NCBI GenBank assembly: GCA_046153875.1
Contig: JBJXFE010000041.1
Span: forward strand, 62,001-126,000
Source: JBJXFE01 sp046153875
GTDB taxonomy: Bacteria > Planctomycetota > Phycisphaerae > Phycisphaerales > UBA1924
Reading direction: 5' to 3'
DNA: 64,000 nucleotides
A program made the translations under genes and the position numbers. Below are positions 29,144-41,094 of the stretch, piece after piece (position 1 is the first letter of the stretch; every line of letters starts with the position of its first letter). The notes beneath the pieces are model-generated. The model did no database searches, was not told where the DNA came from, and saw nothing but the letters and a program-made list of their open reading frames with translations.

Positions 29144-30301
29144 CTACGACGCCCGTCGCATCGGTGTGTTCAGGCACGCGCGGACCAGCTTGCGCAGGGG
29201 CCCGATCGCCGCGTGGACACGGTCCACCGACGCGAGCGATTTCGCCGCGTCCAGCGCCAGCAGGCGCACCGCCGCGAACGCGCCGGGCGACGCCGAGCCG
29301 GCGATCCGCAGGCACGCCAGCCGTGCCGCCCGCGTGTCGCCGCCCTTCACCGCCGTCTCCAGCTCCGCCGCCCCGGCCGCCAGCGACTCGAGGTGGAGCT
29401 CCAGCAGCGGGTCATCACCCGCCTCGGCGGGCCCCGCACACTGTTCCGCGCCCGCGTCACGCCGCACGATCAGGAACTCGCCCATCGCCCGCAGCAGCAG
29501 GGCGTGGTCCGGAGGCTTGAGCAGGAAGGCGTCCACGCCGCTGCCGGCCGCCGCGCGGCGCAGCGACGCGCTCTTCTCCGTCGTCAGGACGATGATCGGC
29601 GTGCGGATCCCCCGCGAGCGGATCACCGCGGCCGCCTCCAGCCCCGACGAACTCCCCAGGTGCATGTCGCACACGATCAGGTCGCACCCCTCCTCGACCA
29701 TCGCCAGCCCCTGGGGCACGCCGCCCGCGGCGCTGAGCCGCACGCGCGTGCCCTTGAGGAAGTGGTGGAGGATCTTGTGGTCGATCGGCGCGGCGCTCAC
29801 GCACACGACCCGCCCGCCCAGCTTCTCGGGATCGACCGTCTCGAGCGCGAAGAAATCGTCGAACGGGTCGTGGGGAACGAACTGGCGGACGTCGATCTCC
29901 TCGTCGAACCGCAGGCCGATCTCGTGGACGAGGCCCGCGCGGTGCGTGCAGCGGACGACCCGCCCCTCGACTCCCAGCGCCCCGAGCGACGCGTGCGGGA
30001 TCATCACCGCGCACGCCGCCCCGGGGTGCAGGAACGCGCTGTGCAGCACCGACATCCCCGCGCGCGACAGGTTCCGGCACGCCACCTTGAGCGTGGACGC
30101 CGACCCGCCCGGGTGCTTCACGCGCAGCTCGACCGTCTCCTTGCGGAACGGCCAGCGCACGAACCCCCGGCGCGGCGACCGCTCCCCGACCGCCCAGGTG
30201 AAGTCCAGCCGGTCCAGCAGCGGGCCGAGCTGGGCGCGTGACAGCCCCAGCGTGTTGGGTCGATCCCCCGCGGCCCGCGTCGGGCGTCCGGCATCCGCCA
30301 T
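29144..30301 (-). CDS. PilZ domain fused to a receiver domain
   Basis: 385 aa. Residues about 40-150 form a PilZ-like domain (RWPFRKE, CRNLSRAGMSVLH, GLRFDEE), the usual c-di-GMP sensor, although the RxxxR motif is degenerate. Residues about 160-280 form a CheY-like receiver: DLIVCDMHLGSSSG carries the phospho-acceptor Asp, TPIIVLTTE the switch Thr, and FLLKPPD the conserved Lys. The C-terminal 100 residues are helical and resemble an Hpt fold lacking a clear phospho-histidine (CLRIAGSASPGAFAAV). No DNA-binding output domain. It could integrate phosphorelay and c-di-GMP signals; no kinase is adjacent. Confidence 0.75.
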   Translation of the reverse strand: MADAGRPTRAAGDRPNTLGLSRAQLGPLLDRLDFTWAVGERSPRRGFVRWPFRKETVELRVKHPGGSASTLKVACRNLSRAGMSVLHSAFLHPGAACAVMIPHASLGALGVEGRVVRCTHRAGLVHEIGLRFDEEIDVRQFVPHDPFDDFFALETVDPEKLGGRVVCVSAAPIDHKILHHFLKGTRVRLSAAGGVPQGLAMVEEGCDLIVCDMHLGSSSGLEAAAVIRSRGIRTPIIVLTTEKSASLRRAAAGSGVDAFLLKPPDHALLLRAMGEFLIVRRDAGAEQCAGPAEAGDDPLLELHLESLAAGAAELETAVKGGDTRAARLACLRIAGSASPGAFAAVRLLALDAAKSLASVDRVHAAIGPLRKLVRACLNTPMRRAS

Positions 30302-30476
30302 GGGCCTCCCCTCGTGCGCCGCGCCCCGGCCGCGGCCCGAGAGATATCGGCGGACGCGGTTCGCGCGCTGACCCCGCGCGCCCGCGAACCAGGCCCGGTA
30401 ACCCGGGAACGAGCCGTACCGGGGTGCCGAGGGATGATGGTCGCGGGTTGGTCCCGTGCGCGCCGCGGCGCGAACG

Positions 30477-33209
<2,733 letters not shown>

Positions 33210-33230
33210 GGGTCTACGCGGTCCTTTTCC

Positions 33231-33314
33231 GGGGTTTCCCGGCGGTCTTTCGGCGGCTGATCCCGCCCCGTCCAGGCGGCGCATCCACGCATCGGCCGAC
33301 CGCCCGAAAACCCC
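33231..33314 (-). promoter_or_regulatory. Long imperfect stem-loop in the gyrB 5' leader
   Basis: Arms 33298-33314 (first in the mRNA) and 33231-33247 can pair over 17 positions with one wobble and one G-G mismatch, around a 50-nt loop. The stem ends 21 nt before the GTG start, so folding could affect ribosome access or transcription read-through. Confidence 0.55.
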
Positions 33315-33365
33315 GCAAAAACACGGGAAAAACCGGGCAAAATCCAGTCCGACGCGATGACCCTC

Positions 33366-33371
33366 ATTATA
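33366..33371 (-). promoter_or_regulatory. TATAAT -10 element of gyrB
   Basis: Perfect consensus -10 in an otherwise GC-rich region. No convincing -35 at 16-18 nt. Initiation near 33359 would give a leader of about 150 nt that includes the stem-loop at 33231-33314. Confidence 0.55.
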
Positions 33372-33422
33372 GGCCCGAGCCGACTTGCGTGCCCGCCGAT
33401 CAAGGCCTCCGGCGACCCAATT

Positions 33423-34247
33423 TCAGCAGCCCGGCGGAGGGCTGATCGGCACCAGCGGCGGGGCCGGTTTCTGGATGATCGCCAGCCCGCAACCGTCCGC
33501 GTAGGGCGTTCCCTTCTGCCCGGTCAGGTCGGCGTCGCCCTGGATCAGGATCGCGCTCCCCGCGGGCAGCTTCGGGAGCCACTCCAGCAGCGCCCGCCGG
33601 ACCCCGCCCGTGCGTTTCGAATCGAACGTCGCCGCATACTCGCTCGAATCGTGCATGAAGATCATCCCGCCCGGCGGCAGGCGGTCGTACCACAGGTCCA
33701 GCTCGCGCAGCGTGTGGGCGTACTGGTGCGACGAGTCCACGATCACCACCTGCGGCGGGCGATCCAGGTACGCCATCGCCGCGTCGGCGCACGCCGGGTC
33801 CGCCGAGTCGCCCAGGTGGAGCGCGACCTGGTCGCCCAGCCCGGCCTTCCCGACCCACGTGCCGGTGAACTCCGTGCAGCGCCGGTCGATGTCGATCGAG
33901 AAGAGCGCCTTCTGCCGCCGCATCCGTCGCAGCGCGAAGCCCAGCAGCAGCGTCGAGTACCCGGCGTAGTGCCCGAGCTGCACGATCGCGCTCACGCCGC
34001 TGCCGACGATGAACCCGCGCAGCACCGACACCATCGGCACGGCCATCTCGCCCATGAGCTCGAGCCGCTCCGTCTCGTCGTACCACGCCTGGAGGACGTC
34101 CCACTCGTCGGCCCGCAGGCAGCTGTAGACGTCCGGCACATACCGCCGCGACTTCCCCCAGTGCCACCAGTACCGCCGGTGCTTGCGGTCGGCAAAGGGC
34201 ATCGAGCGCGGGCTCGCGGCCGCGACGCCGGGCGGGGAAGCGGACAT
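33423..34247 (-). CDS. Class I SAM-dependent methyltransferase
   Basis: 274 aa. A Rossmann methyltransferase: motif I region VQLGHYAGYSTLLLGFAL, acidic strand end LFSIDIDRR, and the metal-type motif VIVDSSHQYAHTLRELDLWY followed by IFMHDSSEY, as in the Methyltransf_24/CmcI-like O-methyltransferases. Typical substrates are sugar hydroxyls or small aromatic compounds; the actual one is unknown. The ATG at 34247 has GGAG 8-9 nt upstream; an ATG at 34286 is possible. A TACACT hexamer at 34313-34318 would serve as promoter. It lies between gyrB and the L,D-transpeptidase without overlap. Confidence 0.8.
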   Translation of the reverse strand: MSASPPGVAAASPRSMPFADRKHRRYWWHWGKSRRYVPDVYSCLRADEWDVLQAWYDETERLELMGEMAVPMVSVLRGFIVGSGVSAIVQLGHYAGYSTLLLGFALRRMRRQKALFSIDIDRRCTEFTGTWVGKAGLGDQVALHLGDSADPACADAAMAYLDRPPQVVIVDSSHQYAHTLRELDLWYDRLPPGGMIFMHDSSEYAATFDSKRTGGVRRALLEWLPKLPAGSAILIQGDADLTGQKGTPYADGCGLAIIQKPAPPLVPISPPPGC

Positions 34248-34381
34248 GGACGGCTCCGGGAGGGCGACGCGCGGCAAGGCGTCCAAGCCCTGAGCGTCGC
34301 GCGTTCGAGCGGAGTGTAGGTGAGGCCGCGATGGGCGCGGCCTCCGTGCCCGAGGCGCGACCCGTCGGGCCGACCGGACCG

Positions 34382-35665
34382 TTACGGCACGATCCGAACG
34401 ATGCTCACGCCCTCGCCCAGCAGCTCATAGACCAGCGCCACATCATCCGCGCCGAGCCGCACGCACCCCATCGACATCTCCTTGCCGATGCTCCCCGGGT
34501 CGATGGTCCCGTGGATGCCGTACCCCGTGTTCGCGGCCGAATCGCCCACGCCCTCCAGGCCGATCCACCGCTCGCCGATCGGGTTCCTGGCGTCGTCCTT
34601 GCTGAACTGCTCGCCCGTGCGGGGGTTGGTCCAGTACGGGTTCTCGAGCTTCGACCCGCGGCGGACGGTGTAGTCGCCGATCGGCGTGCTCCCGCCCTCG
34701 CCCAGGCCCACGGTCAGCGAGCGGACATAGAGCCAGTCCTGCGGGCGCTGCGGGTCGCCCAGGTACAGGTCCATGCGGAACGCGGCCTTGTTCACGATCG
34801 CGTGGAACGGGCCCTTGACCAGCTTGAGCTTCTGGTTGAGGCGGATCTTGTTGGGATCGGCCAGACGGTTGACCCGCTGGATGAGCCGCCAATGCGTGGA
34901 GACCCCGTTCTTCCGGGCGATCCGCTCCAGGCCGATGTCCCCGGACTGCACCGTGTGCGTCAGCACGAACGGGTCGTCCTTGATCGGCCGCGGCGAGAAG
35001 ACCAGTTCGTCGTTGAGCTTCGTAAGCTCTTCGCGCAGCGCGGTCCGCTCGGACTCCGGCAGCCGCGGATCGATGAACGCCCGGCTCAGGTGCTGGCGTG
35101 CCGCGACGAGGTTGTTCTGCTGGACGCCCCGCCGCCCCGCGGTGAGCAGGTTCTCCAGGTCCGCGGGCAGGCCGGAAGCACTTCGCGGCAAAGTCCCGGC
35201 GGGGGACTGGATTTCGGGCGAGTGGGGGACCGGGTCCGGCGTGCGGCGCGGGTCGCCCGCGATCGGCAGCGTGGGTTCGTTCTTGGGGGGCGCAACCGGG
35301 GCCGGCTCCTGCTTCGGTTCGGTCTTCTCCGCCGAGCGGCGTGCCCCCATGTCGATCACCGTCGGCGGCGGATACACGGCCTCCGCCGGTGCCGCCGGCG
35401 GCGGCTGAACCCGGGCCGCCCCCGTGATCGTCGCGGGCGAAGGCTCGCCCGGGGACGACCGCTCGGTGCTCGTGGACGACAGCGGGGCGCCCTCGATTCC
35501 CCCCGTCCCCGGCCCCGAGCCCCCGCCCCCGAGCAGCCACCATGTGCCGATCACGCCGACGCCCACGACGCCGCCGAGGGCCCACGGCTTGGCGGACCGG
35601 TGACGCTTGCGGAACATCGGGGAGCGAGCGGCGCTGAGTCGAGCGGTCTGGGACGGCAGCGGCAT
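34382..35665 (-). CDS. LysM-containing L,D-transpeptidase (YkuD family)
   Basis: 427 aa. One N-terminal membrane anchor (about 28-46) and a long Pro/Ser-rich linker lead to a LysM-like module near residues 235-285 (HTVQSGDIGLERIARKNGVS). The YkuD catalytic domain at about 290-427 has the His in GYGIHGTIDP and the nucleophile Cys in SMGCVRLGADD. Such enzymes make 3-3 peptidoglycan cross-links or anchor proteins to the wall. Presence in a planctomycete-like genome fits evidence that this phylum has peptidoglycan. AAGGAAGGA precedes the ATG at 35665. Confidence 0.9.
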   Translation of the reverse strand: MPLPSQTARLSAARSPMFRKRHRSAKPWALGGVVGVGVIGTWWLLGGGGSGPGTGGIEGAPLSSTSTERSSPGEPSPATITGAARVQPPPAAPAEAVYPPPTVIDMGARRSAEKTEPKQEPAPVAPPKNEPTLPIAGDPRRTPDPVPHSPEIQSPAGTLPRSASGLPADLENLLTAGRRGVQQNNLVAARQHLSRAFIDPRLPESERTALREELTKLNDELVFSPRPIKDDPFVLTHTVQSGDIGLERIARKNGVSTHWRLIQRVNRLADPNKIRLNQKLKLVKGPFHAIVNKAAFRMDLYLGDPQRPQDWLYVRSLTVGLGEGGSTPIGDYTVRRGSKLENPYWTNPRTGEQFSKDDARNPIGERWIGLEGVGDSAANTGYGIHGTIDPGSIGKEMSMGCVRLGADDVALVYELLGEGVSIVRIVP

Positions 35666-35717
35666 GGCGTTCCTTCCTTGGCGCGTCAGGTGTGCTGCGG
35701 ACAGGTCTTCCGTGAGA

Positions 35718-36341
35718 TCATGGAGTGTTCAGCGCCGCGATCACGCGTCGCTCCGTGACGATCAGTTGAACCGGCACGTCGTGCGGCCCGGTCGGGACGT
35801 GCGCGACGAACTGTACCTCAAACGCGACGCCGATCGTCGCAACCGACAGGGGGGTTCCACTCCCGCCCGACCGCGCCGCCAGCCCGCGCAGGAACCGGTC
35901 GTAATACCCCCCGCCGCGACCGAGCCGGCGGCCCCCCGCGTCGAAGGCGACGCCCGGCACCAGCACCAGGTCGAGCGTCGCGGGGTCGGTGGCGGGCGCG
36001 TCCGGTCCGGGCTCGCGCACGCCGTGCCGACGCACCACAAGGCCCGCGTCAATCGAGGTCACGCGCGCGGCGGTCATCATGCTGGAGTCCCAGTCGATGC
36101 GCGGCAGGGCGAGCGTCTTCCCCGCCGAAATCGCTTCGCGGCACGCCTCGGCCACGTCGGCCTCGCCCGCAAGCGGTGCGTACCCCATGATCGTCCGGGC
36201 CGAACGCCAAGGGGTGGACGCCGTCAGGTTCCGGCACAGGCTCCGCGACCACCCGGCGGCGTCCTCCGGGCGCACAGCATGGAGCGCCGCGCGGATGCGG
36301 CCCCGCAGGTCTGTCTTCTGTTTGTCCAGGTCCCCGGTCAC
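35718..36341 (-). CDS. 5-formyltetrahydrofolate cyclo-ligase
   Basis: 207 aa. Converts 5-formyl-THF to 5,10-methenyl-THF with ATP in one-carbon metabolism. Family signatures are the N-terminal LRGRIRAAL helix, IMGYAPLAGEAD, the substrate loop VPGVAFDAGGRRLGRGGGYYDRFL and the terminal HDVPVQ-like motif. The GTG start has GGAG upstream; the frame extends to an ATG at 36410 with non-conserved sequence. No 6S RNA is evident next to it. It faces the divergent AsmA-like gene. Confidence 0.9.
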   Translation of the reverse strand: MTGDLDKQKTDLRGRIRAALHAVRPEDAAGWSRSLCRNLTASTPWRSARTIMGYAPLAGEADVAEACREAISAGKTLALPRIDWDSSMMTAARVTSIDAGLVVRRHGVREPGPDAPATDPATLDLVLVPGVAFDAGGRRLGRGGGYYDRFLRGLAARSGGSGTPLSVATIGVAFEVQFVAHVPTGPHDVPVQLIVTERRVIAALNTP

Positions 36342-36550
36342 CTCTGCTCCCGACCGTGACGGCGCACCCGAGCGCAGAGTATCGGCCCGGGCGTCCGCGC
36401 CGGCGCACAATGTCGGGCGAATCCGCGATCGGGCCCGGGCCGCCGTCCGTCACCGAACCGCGTGCTTCAGGCTGGGGCGACATCGCCCCTCCCGACGCCT
36501 TTTAATCACCTGCAGCCCGGCCCGCGCGGGGGCGGGTGTGCGGAGGGGTG

Positions 36551-39500
36551 ATGTCCGAATCGACCACCATCGGGAACGATCGCTCGACCACCCCAACCCC
36601 GGCGCCCAGAGGCCGCCGGTGGAAGCGCCGGATCACGATCGGCATCGGGCTGGTCCTGGTCGTGCTGCTCATCGTCGTCGGGCTGGCGCCCACCATCGCC
36701 GGCTGGATCGCCCCGGGGTACGCCGCCGGGGCCATTGCGGGCGCCATCAATGGGTCCGCCACCGTCGATCGCGTCTCGCTCTCGTGGTTCGGCAAGCAGA
36801 AGGCCGGGGACGTCACCATCCGCGACGCCGCCGGGCAGGAGGTCGCCCGCGTCGGAGTCGAAATCTCGCGGAGCCTGTGGTCGCTCGCCCGCGGCGCGAT
36901 CGGCCTGGGCTCGCTGGATGCCGGGGAGGTCCGCGTCACGGGGCGCGCCGTCGTGGTGCGTGAGGCCGACGGGACGCTCAACGTGAGCAAGCTGTTCAAG
37001 GGTTCGGGTGCGTCCGGGGCATCATCGCCGACGGCGCCGGGAACGCGGTCCAAGCCCGGTGACCTCCCGCCTTCACTCGCCGCCACGCTCGTGCTGGACA
37101 ATCTCGAGGTCGCGTTCGTAGATCGGGCCCCGGACGCCGATCCGAAGACGCGGGCCGTGCGCCTGAAGAACGTTCGGGGGGGCGGCTCCTTCGCGGTCGG
37201 GCGACCGGCAACGTTCACCCTCACTGCCGACGCCTCCTCGGGGCCGGACGCGGACGGCGCCGGAACGCCCGCCGGCACACTCGAGATCAAGGCCACGGTG
37301 GACGGGATCGCCGACGCGACTGGTAGGCGGACTCCGGACCTGACGACCTTTGACGCGACGATCACCGCAACGGGTCTGGCCTTGGCGCCGGCCGACGCGC
37401 TCGCCCGGATGAACGGCGCGCTGGTCGAAGGGTTCGGCGAAAGGGTGACGCTGACCGTCTCCGCCTCGGGATCGGCGAGGGAGGCGACCGCGCAACTCAA
37501 GGCCGCCGCCGATGGGCTCGACGCGGACCTGGCCGTGCGTTACACAAACGCGCCGGGCGCCGCAACGATCACCGCCACGCGTCCCGGCTCGCTGCGCCTG
37601 CGCACGGCGGGCCTGCGTCGGCTCGCGCCGGGTCTGCATCAGGCGATGGAGGCCCAGGACTTGGCCGAGGTCACCCGCTGGCCCGAGGTCCGCGTCGCGG
37701 TCGAGCAGCTCAGCTTCCTCCTGCCGGCGAATGGGGCGACCTCCCCCGACCTGCGCGGCGCGGCGGCTTCGGTGAAGATCGAGACCGGTGACATGGCGGG
37801 CACGGTCGTGACGCCGGGGCCGGACGGCGCGACGACAGGGCCGCGCCAGCCCTTCTCCCTCGCCCCCATGACCTTCACGCTCGCGTCGTCGGACCTGGGC
37901 GGGTCGCTGCGCTTCCGGGCCGACGGCTCCGCGACCGTCGGCGGTCAGCCCGCGGGAACGCTGGTGGTGGACCTGAGCGCCGACGGGCTGCTGGACGCCT
38001 CGGGCCGCCCGATCGCGGGCCCGCCGCGGACCGTGCGCGGGACCGTGCTCGTCAAGGGCGTGTCGACGTCGCTCGCCGGACCGCTCGTCGCACCCCTGGG
38101 CATTGACCTGCCGAACGACGTGGGGCCGCACGTGGACGTGGACCTGCGGGCCGCGGCCCGCGCGGGCGAACCGGGCGGCGCGTCGTCGGCGATCCCCAGC
38201 ACCGACGTGGACCTGGAGGTCCGCGGGGCGAAGTTCCTCGCCCAGGCCGCGGTCACGGTTGATGAGCGGGGTGTGCGCGGGCGCGACACCGAGCAGCGCC
38301 CCGCGGTCGAGGTCCGGCTCGCGTCGGCCGGGGCGATCGCGTCCCGGTTCGCCGAGAAGTCCGGGGCGGCGAAGGTCGGGGGCGCGGGCGGCGGGGGGCT
38401 GCGTCTGACCGTCTCGGGGATCGACGTCCCCCTCGCGCCGGGTACCCGTGCGCCGGCGCTCGACACCGCGTCGGCGTCGGCGAAGCTGTCGTGGGGGGGC
38501 TTCAACATCCTGCCCCTGCCCGCACACGGGCCCCGGGCGCCGATCCAGCTCAAGACACTGGAGTTCGTGGCGGTGCTTGCCCCCGGCGCGCCGCCGCACA
38601 TCACGCTCGACGCCGCGATGCTCCACGCCGAGTCGCCGTTCGCGTTCACAGCAGACCTCGCCATCGAGAACCTCTTCGCGCCCGGCGCGGGCGGTGGGTC
38701 CGCCGTCCTCGCCCTCGCCTCGGCGCGGCCCGTGGGCACCTTTGAGCTGACCGACCTCCCCGCGTCCCTGGCCAGGCTCTTCCCGGCAGCACCCGCAACG
38801 CCGGCCAAGCCCGCGATCAACCTGGCCGCGCTCCTGGAGAACGCCGTCGGCAAGACCGTGAGCGTGACGGCCGAAACGTCGATCGCCAGGCAGCGCGCCG
38901 ATCGCCTCAACGCCAAGCTCTCATTCGTCGGCACCGGCTTGACGGTGTCCGCGGCCGGGGGGTGGATGCCCGAGCGAGTTGCCGTGGACACGCTCGACGT
39001 TCGCGCGTTGCTCACGCCCGCGCTGGCCGAGGACGTGCTGGCCGCGTTCGCACCGACCCTGCAGCCCCGCCCCCGCCTCGCCGGCCCGGCCACGCTCCGG
39101 CTCAGTGTTGATCCGATCCGCGTCGCGCTGGTGAAGGGCACAAACGGCGGCACGACATTCGACCTCGCGGGCGCGGGCGACCTGGCCGCGAAGCTCGCGC
39201 TCGACGGGCGGCTCATCGCCCAGGGCCTGTCGATCAAGAACGCCGACGGCTCCGCCCGTGACCTCGGGCCGGTCGGCCTCGAAGGGCTCGAAGCTGCCCT
39301 CACAGCGCCGATCGCGGCGCTGCTGCCGGGAACGACGGGCACACACGACGCGAGCATCTCGCTCAAGGCCTTGGCGCTGTCCGGGCCCGCGAGCCAACGC
39401 CTGGGCGACCTGGATTTTTCGGCGCGCGTCGCGCTGGCAGCGGGAGCGCCGGCCGGGTCGATCGCCACCACGCTCAAGCTCACCGACATCCGCGCGGCCG

Positions 39501-41068
39501 GGCTCGAACCGTTCCTCCAGCAGCCCGGGCTGCTCACGGGCGCGCTCGGCGAGACGGTGTCGCTCGACGCGGCTGCGAACATCCAACTCCCGCCGCCCGG
39601 CAGCGCGGGGGTGAGCGGCGGAAATGCGTTCGAGCGTGTGACCCTGACCGCCGGCCTCACCGCCCCCCGGCTCACCACGCCGCGCCCGCTGAAGGCATCG
39701 CTCACGCCCGGCACGATCACGATCGACTCCCCGATGATCGTGCACTGGACGATGACGCCCGCGTTCGCCAACCGGTTCGCGCTGGGCCAGGCGGCGCCAA
39801 CGCCCGGCACGCCGGCGCCGCCGGCGCCCCCCGGACCGCCGGCGAAGGAGCCCTCGGCCCGGTTCACCGAGCCCACGCGGTTCACGGTCTCGGTCTACAA
39901 GCTCGGTCTCGCGGCGGGCGACGCCCCGATGAAGCCGGGCGTCTTCGCGCTCGACGCCGCGATCGAGGCGCCGCTGCTCACCCTCGCGGTGGCCGACGGA
40001 ACCCCCGCGCGGTTCGAGACGCTCAAGGTGCGTGCCAGCGCTGGCCAGCAGCCGGGCTCGATCGGATTCAGCCTGAAGATGGACGCGGCGGGCGCGCCGA
40101 ACACCGGCGCTGCCGGAGCGCCGGTGGACGCCTCCGGCGGCATCTACCAGCTCAGCGACGACCAGGGCCGACTGACGATGGACCGCGCCGTGCTCACCGC
40201 GAAGGCGGGGGCGACGGGATTCCCCACCGCGATCGCCGACGCCTTCGCACGCCAGCGCGGGCTGCTCATCGAGGCGCTCGGCCCCACCATGACGCTCGCC
40301 GTGGAAGCCTCCGGCGTCGCTCTCTCGAAGACCGGCGACCGCGGCAAGCTCGATGCCACCTTCTCCTCGCCGCGGGCCGACGCGAACCTCAAAGGCGTCG
40401 TCCGGGACGGGCGCTTCATCGCGCAGGGGCCTGTCACCGTGAACCTGGCCGAGATCACGTCGGGCCTGGGCGAACGGTTGGTCAACGGCCTGCCCGCGGT
40501 CGGCGTCTTCGAGAAGCGCCGCGAGGACGGGCCCGCCTCCCTGACCGCGGTCGGGCTCACTCTGCCCGTGGACGGCGACCTGCGCAAGCTCAACGGCGAT
40601 CTCACCCTGAAGTTCGGGCTCGTGCGGTTCGAGACCGGCGGCTCCTTCGCCGGCATTCTGCGGCGGCTGGGGCAGCGCGACCAGGGGTCGCTCGGGCGCC
40701 GTGTCGAGCCGTTCCACGCCGTCATCAAAGACGGCGTCATGTTCTACGAGCGCTACACGCTCCCGCTCGGCGAGTTCACCGTCGACACCGAAGGCTCCGT
40801 GGACCTGGCGGAGCGCCGCATGGACGTCGTCACATACATCCCGCTCGGGGCGCTCTCCGACGAGGCCGCGGGACGCTTCAACACCGGGCTCGGCAAACTC
40901 TTCGGCGAGTTGCCGTTGCTCGACCGCGCGACCATGCTGCCGTGGCGGACCAGCGGGACCTTTGACGGCCCGAGGACCGAGCCGGACCTGGAGCTCTTCA
41001 TCAAGCAGATCGGCAGCGGCCTGAACCCGCTCAAACTGCTCCCGGGGCTCAAGCCCGGCGGCAGGTGA
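36551..41068 (+). CDS. Very large AsmA-like envelope protein
   Basis: 1505 aa. A single N-terminal membrane anchor (about 26-46: IGIGLVLVVLLIVVGLAP) is followed by a very long, mostly beta, Ala/Thr/Gly-rich periplasmic region and a C-terminal AsmA-like section (VDTEGSVDLAERRMDVVTYIPL). Early motifs such as VDRVSLSWFGKQKAGDVTI and AREVRVTG are typical of AsmA/YhdP/TamB-like proteins, which form hydrophobic grooves that bridge membranes and carry phospholipids. GGAGG lies 5 nt before the ATG. Some internal segments contain low-complexity PGTPAPPAPPG. The function here is inferred from overall architecture. Confidence 0.72.
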   Translation: MSESTTIGNDRSTTPTPAPRGRRWKRRITIGIGLVLVVLLIVVGLAPTIAGWIAPGYAAGAIAGAINGSATVDRVSLSWFGKQKAGDVTIRDAAGQEVARVGVEISRSLWSLARGAIGLGSLDAGEVRVTGRAVVVREADGTLNVSKLFKGSGASGASSPTAPGTRSKPGDLPPSLAATLVLDNLEVAFVDRAPDADPKTRAVRLKNVRGGGSFAVGRPATFTLTADASSGPDADGAGTPAGTLEIKATVDGIADATGRRTPDLTTFDATITATGLALAPADALARMNGALVEGFGERVTLTVSASGSAREATAQLKAAADGLDADLAVRYTNAPGAATITATRPGSLRLRTAGLRRLAPGLHQAMEAQDLAEVTRWPEVRVAVEQLSFLLPANGATSPDLRGAAASVKIETGDMAGTVVTPGPDGATTGPRQPFSLAPMTFTLASSDLGGSLRFRADGSATVGGQPAGTLVVDLSADGLLDASGRPIAGPPRTVRGTVLVKGVSTSLAGPLVAPLGIDLPNDVGPHVDVDLRAAARAGEPGGASSAIPSTDVDLEVRGAKFLAQAAVTVDERGVRGRDTEQRPAVEVRLASAGAIASRFAEKSGAAKVGGAGGGGLRLTVSGIDVPLAPGTRAPALDTASASAKLSWGGFNILPLPAHGPRAPIQLKTLEFVAVLAPGAPPHITLDAAMLHAESPFAFTADLAIENLFAPGAGGGSAVLALASARPVGTFELTDLPASLARLFPAAPATPAKPAINLAALLENAVGKTVSVTAETSIARQRADRLNAKLSFVGTGLTVSAAGGWMPERVAVDTLDVRALLTPALAEDVLAAFAPTLQPRPRLAGPATLRLSVDPIRVALVKGTNGGTTFDLAGAGDLAAKLALDGRLIAQGLSIKNADGSARDLGPVGLEGLEAALTAPIAALLPGTTGTHDASISLKALALSGPASQRLGDLDFSARVALAAGAPAGSIATTLKLTDIRAAGLEPFLQQPGLLTGALGETVSLDAAANIQLPPPGSAGVSGGNAFERVTLTAGLTAPRLTTPRPLKASLTPGTITIDSPMIVHWTMTPAFANRFALGQAAPTPGTPAPPAPPGPPAKEPSARFTEPTRFTVSVYKLGLAAGDAPMKPGVFALDAAIEAPLLTLAVADGTPARFETLKVRASAGQQPGSIGFSLKMDAAGAPNTGAAGAPVDASGGIYQLSDDQGRLTMDRAVLTAKAGATGFPTAIADAFARQRGLLIEALGPTMTLAVEASGVALSKTGDRGKLDATFSSPRADANLKGVVRDGRFIAQGPVTVNLAEITSGLGERLVNGLPAVGVFEKRREDGPASLTAVGLTLPVDGDLRKLNGDLTLKFGLVRFETGGSFAGILRRLGQRDQGSLGRRVEPFHAVIKDGVMFYERYTLPLGEFTVDTEGSVDLAERRMDVVTYIPLGALSDEAAGRFNTGLGKLFGELPLLDRATMLPWRTSGTFDGPRTEPDLELFIKQIGSGLNPLKLLPGLKPGGR

Positions 41069-41094
41069 TCGGCGCGGCTCCGCGTTCGTTCCCG

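Noticed and set aside
30302..30476. Gene-free stretch between gyrB and the PilZ-receiver gene considered for a small RNA or gene
   Set aside because: It contains only a possible GATATCT promoter-like word for the PilZ gene; no coding potential or stable hairpin beyond background.
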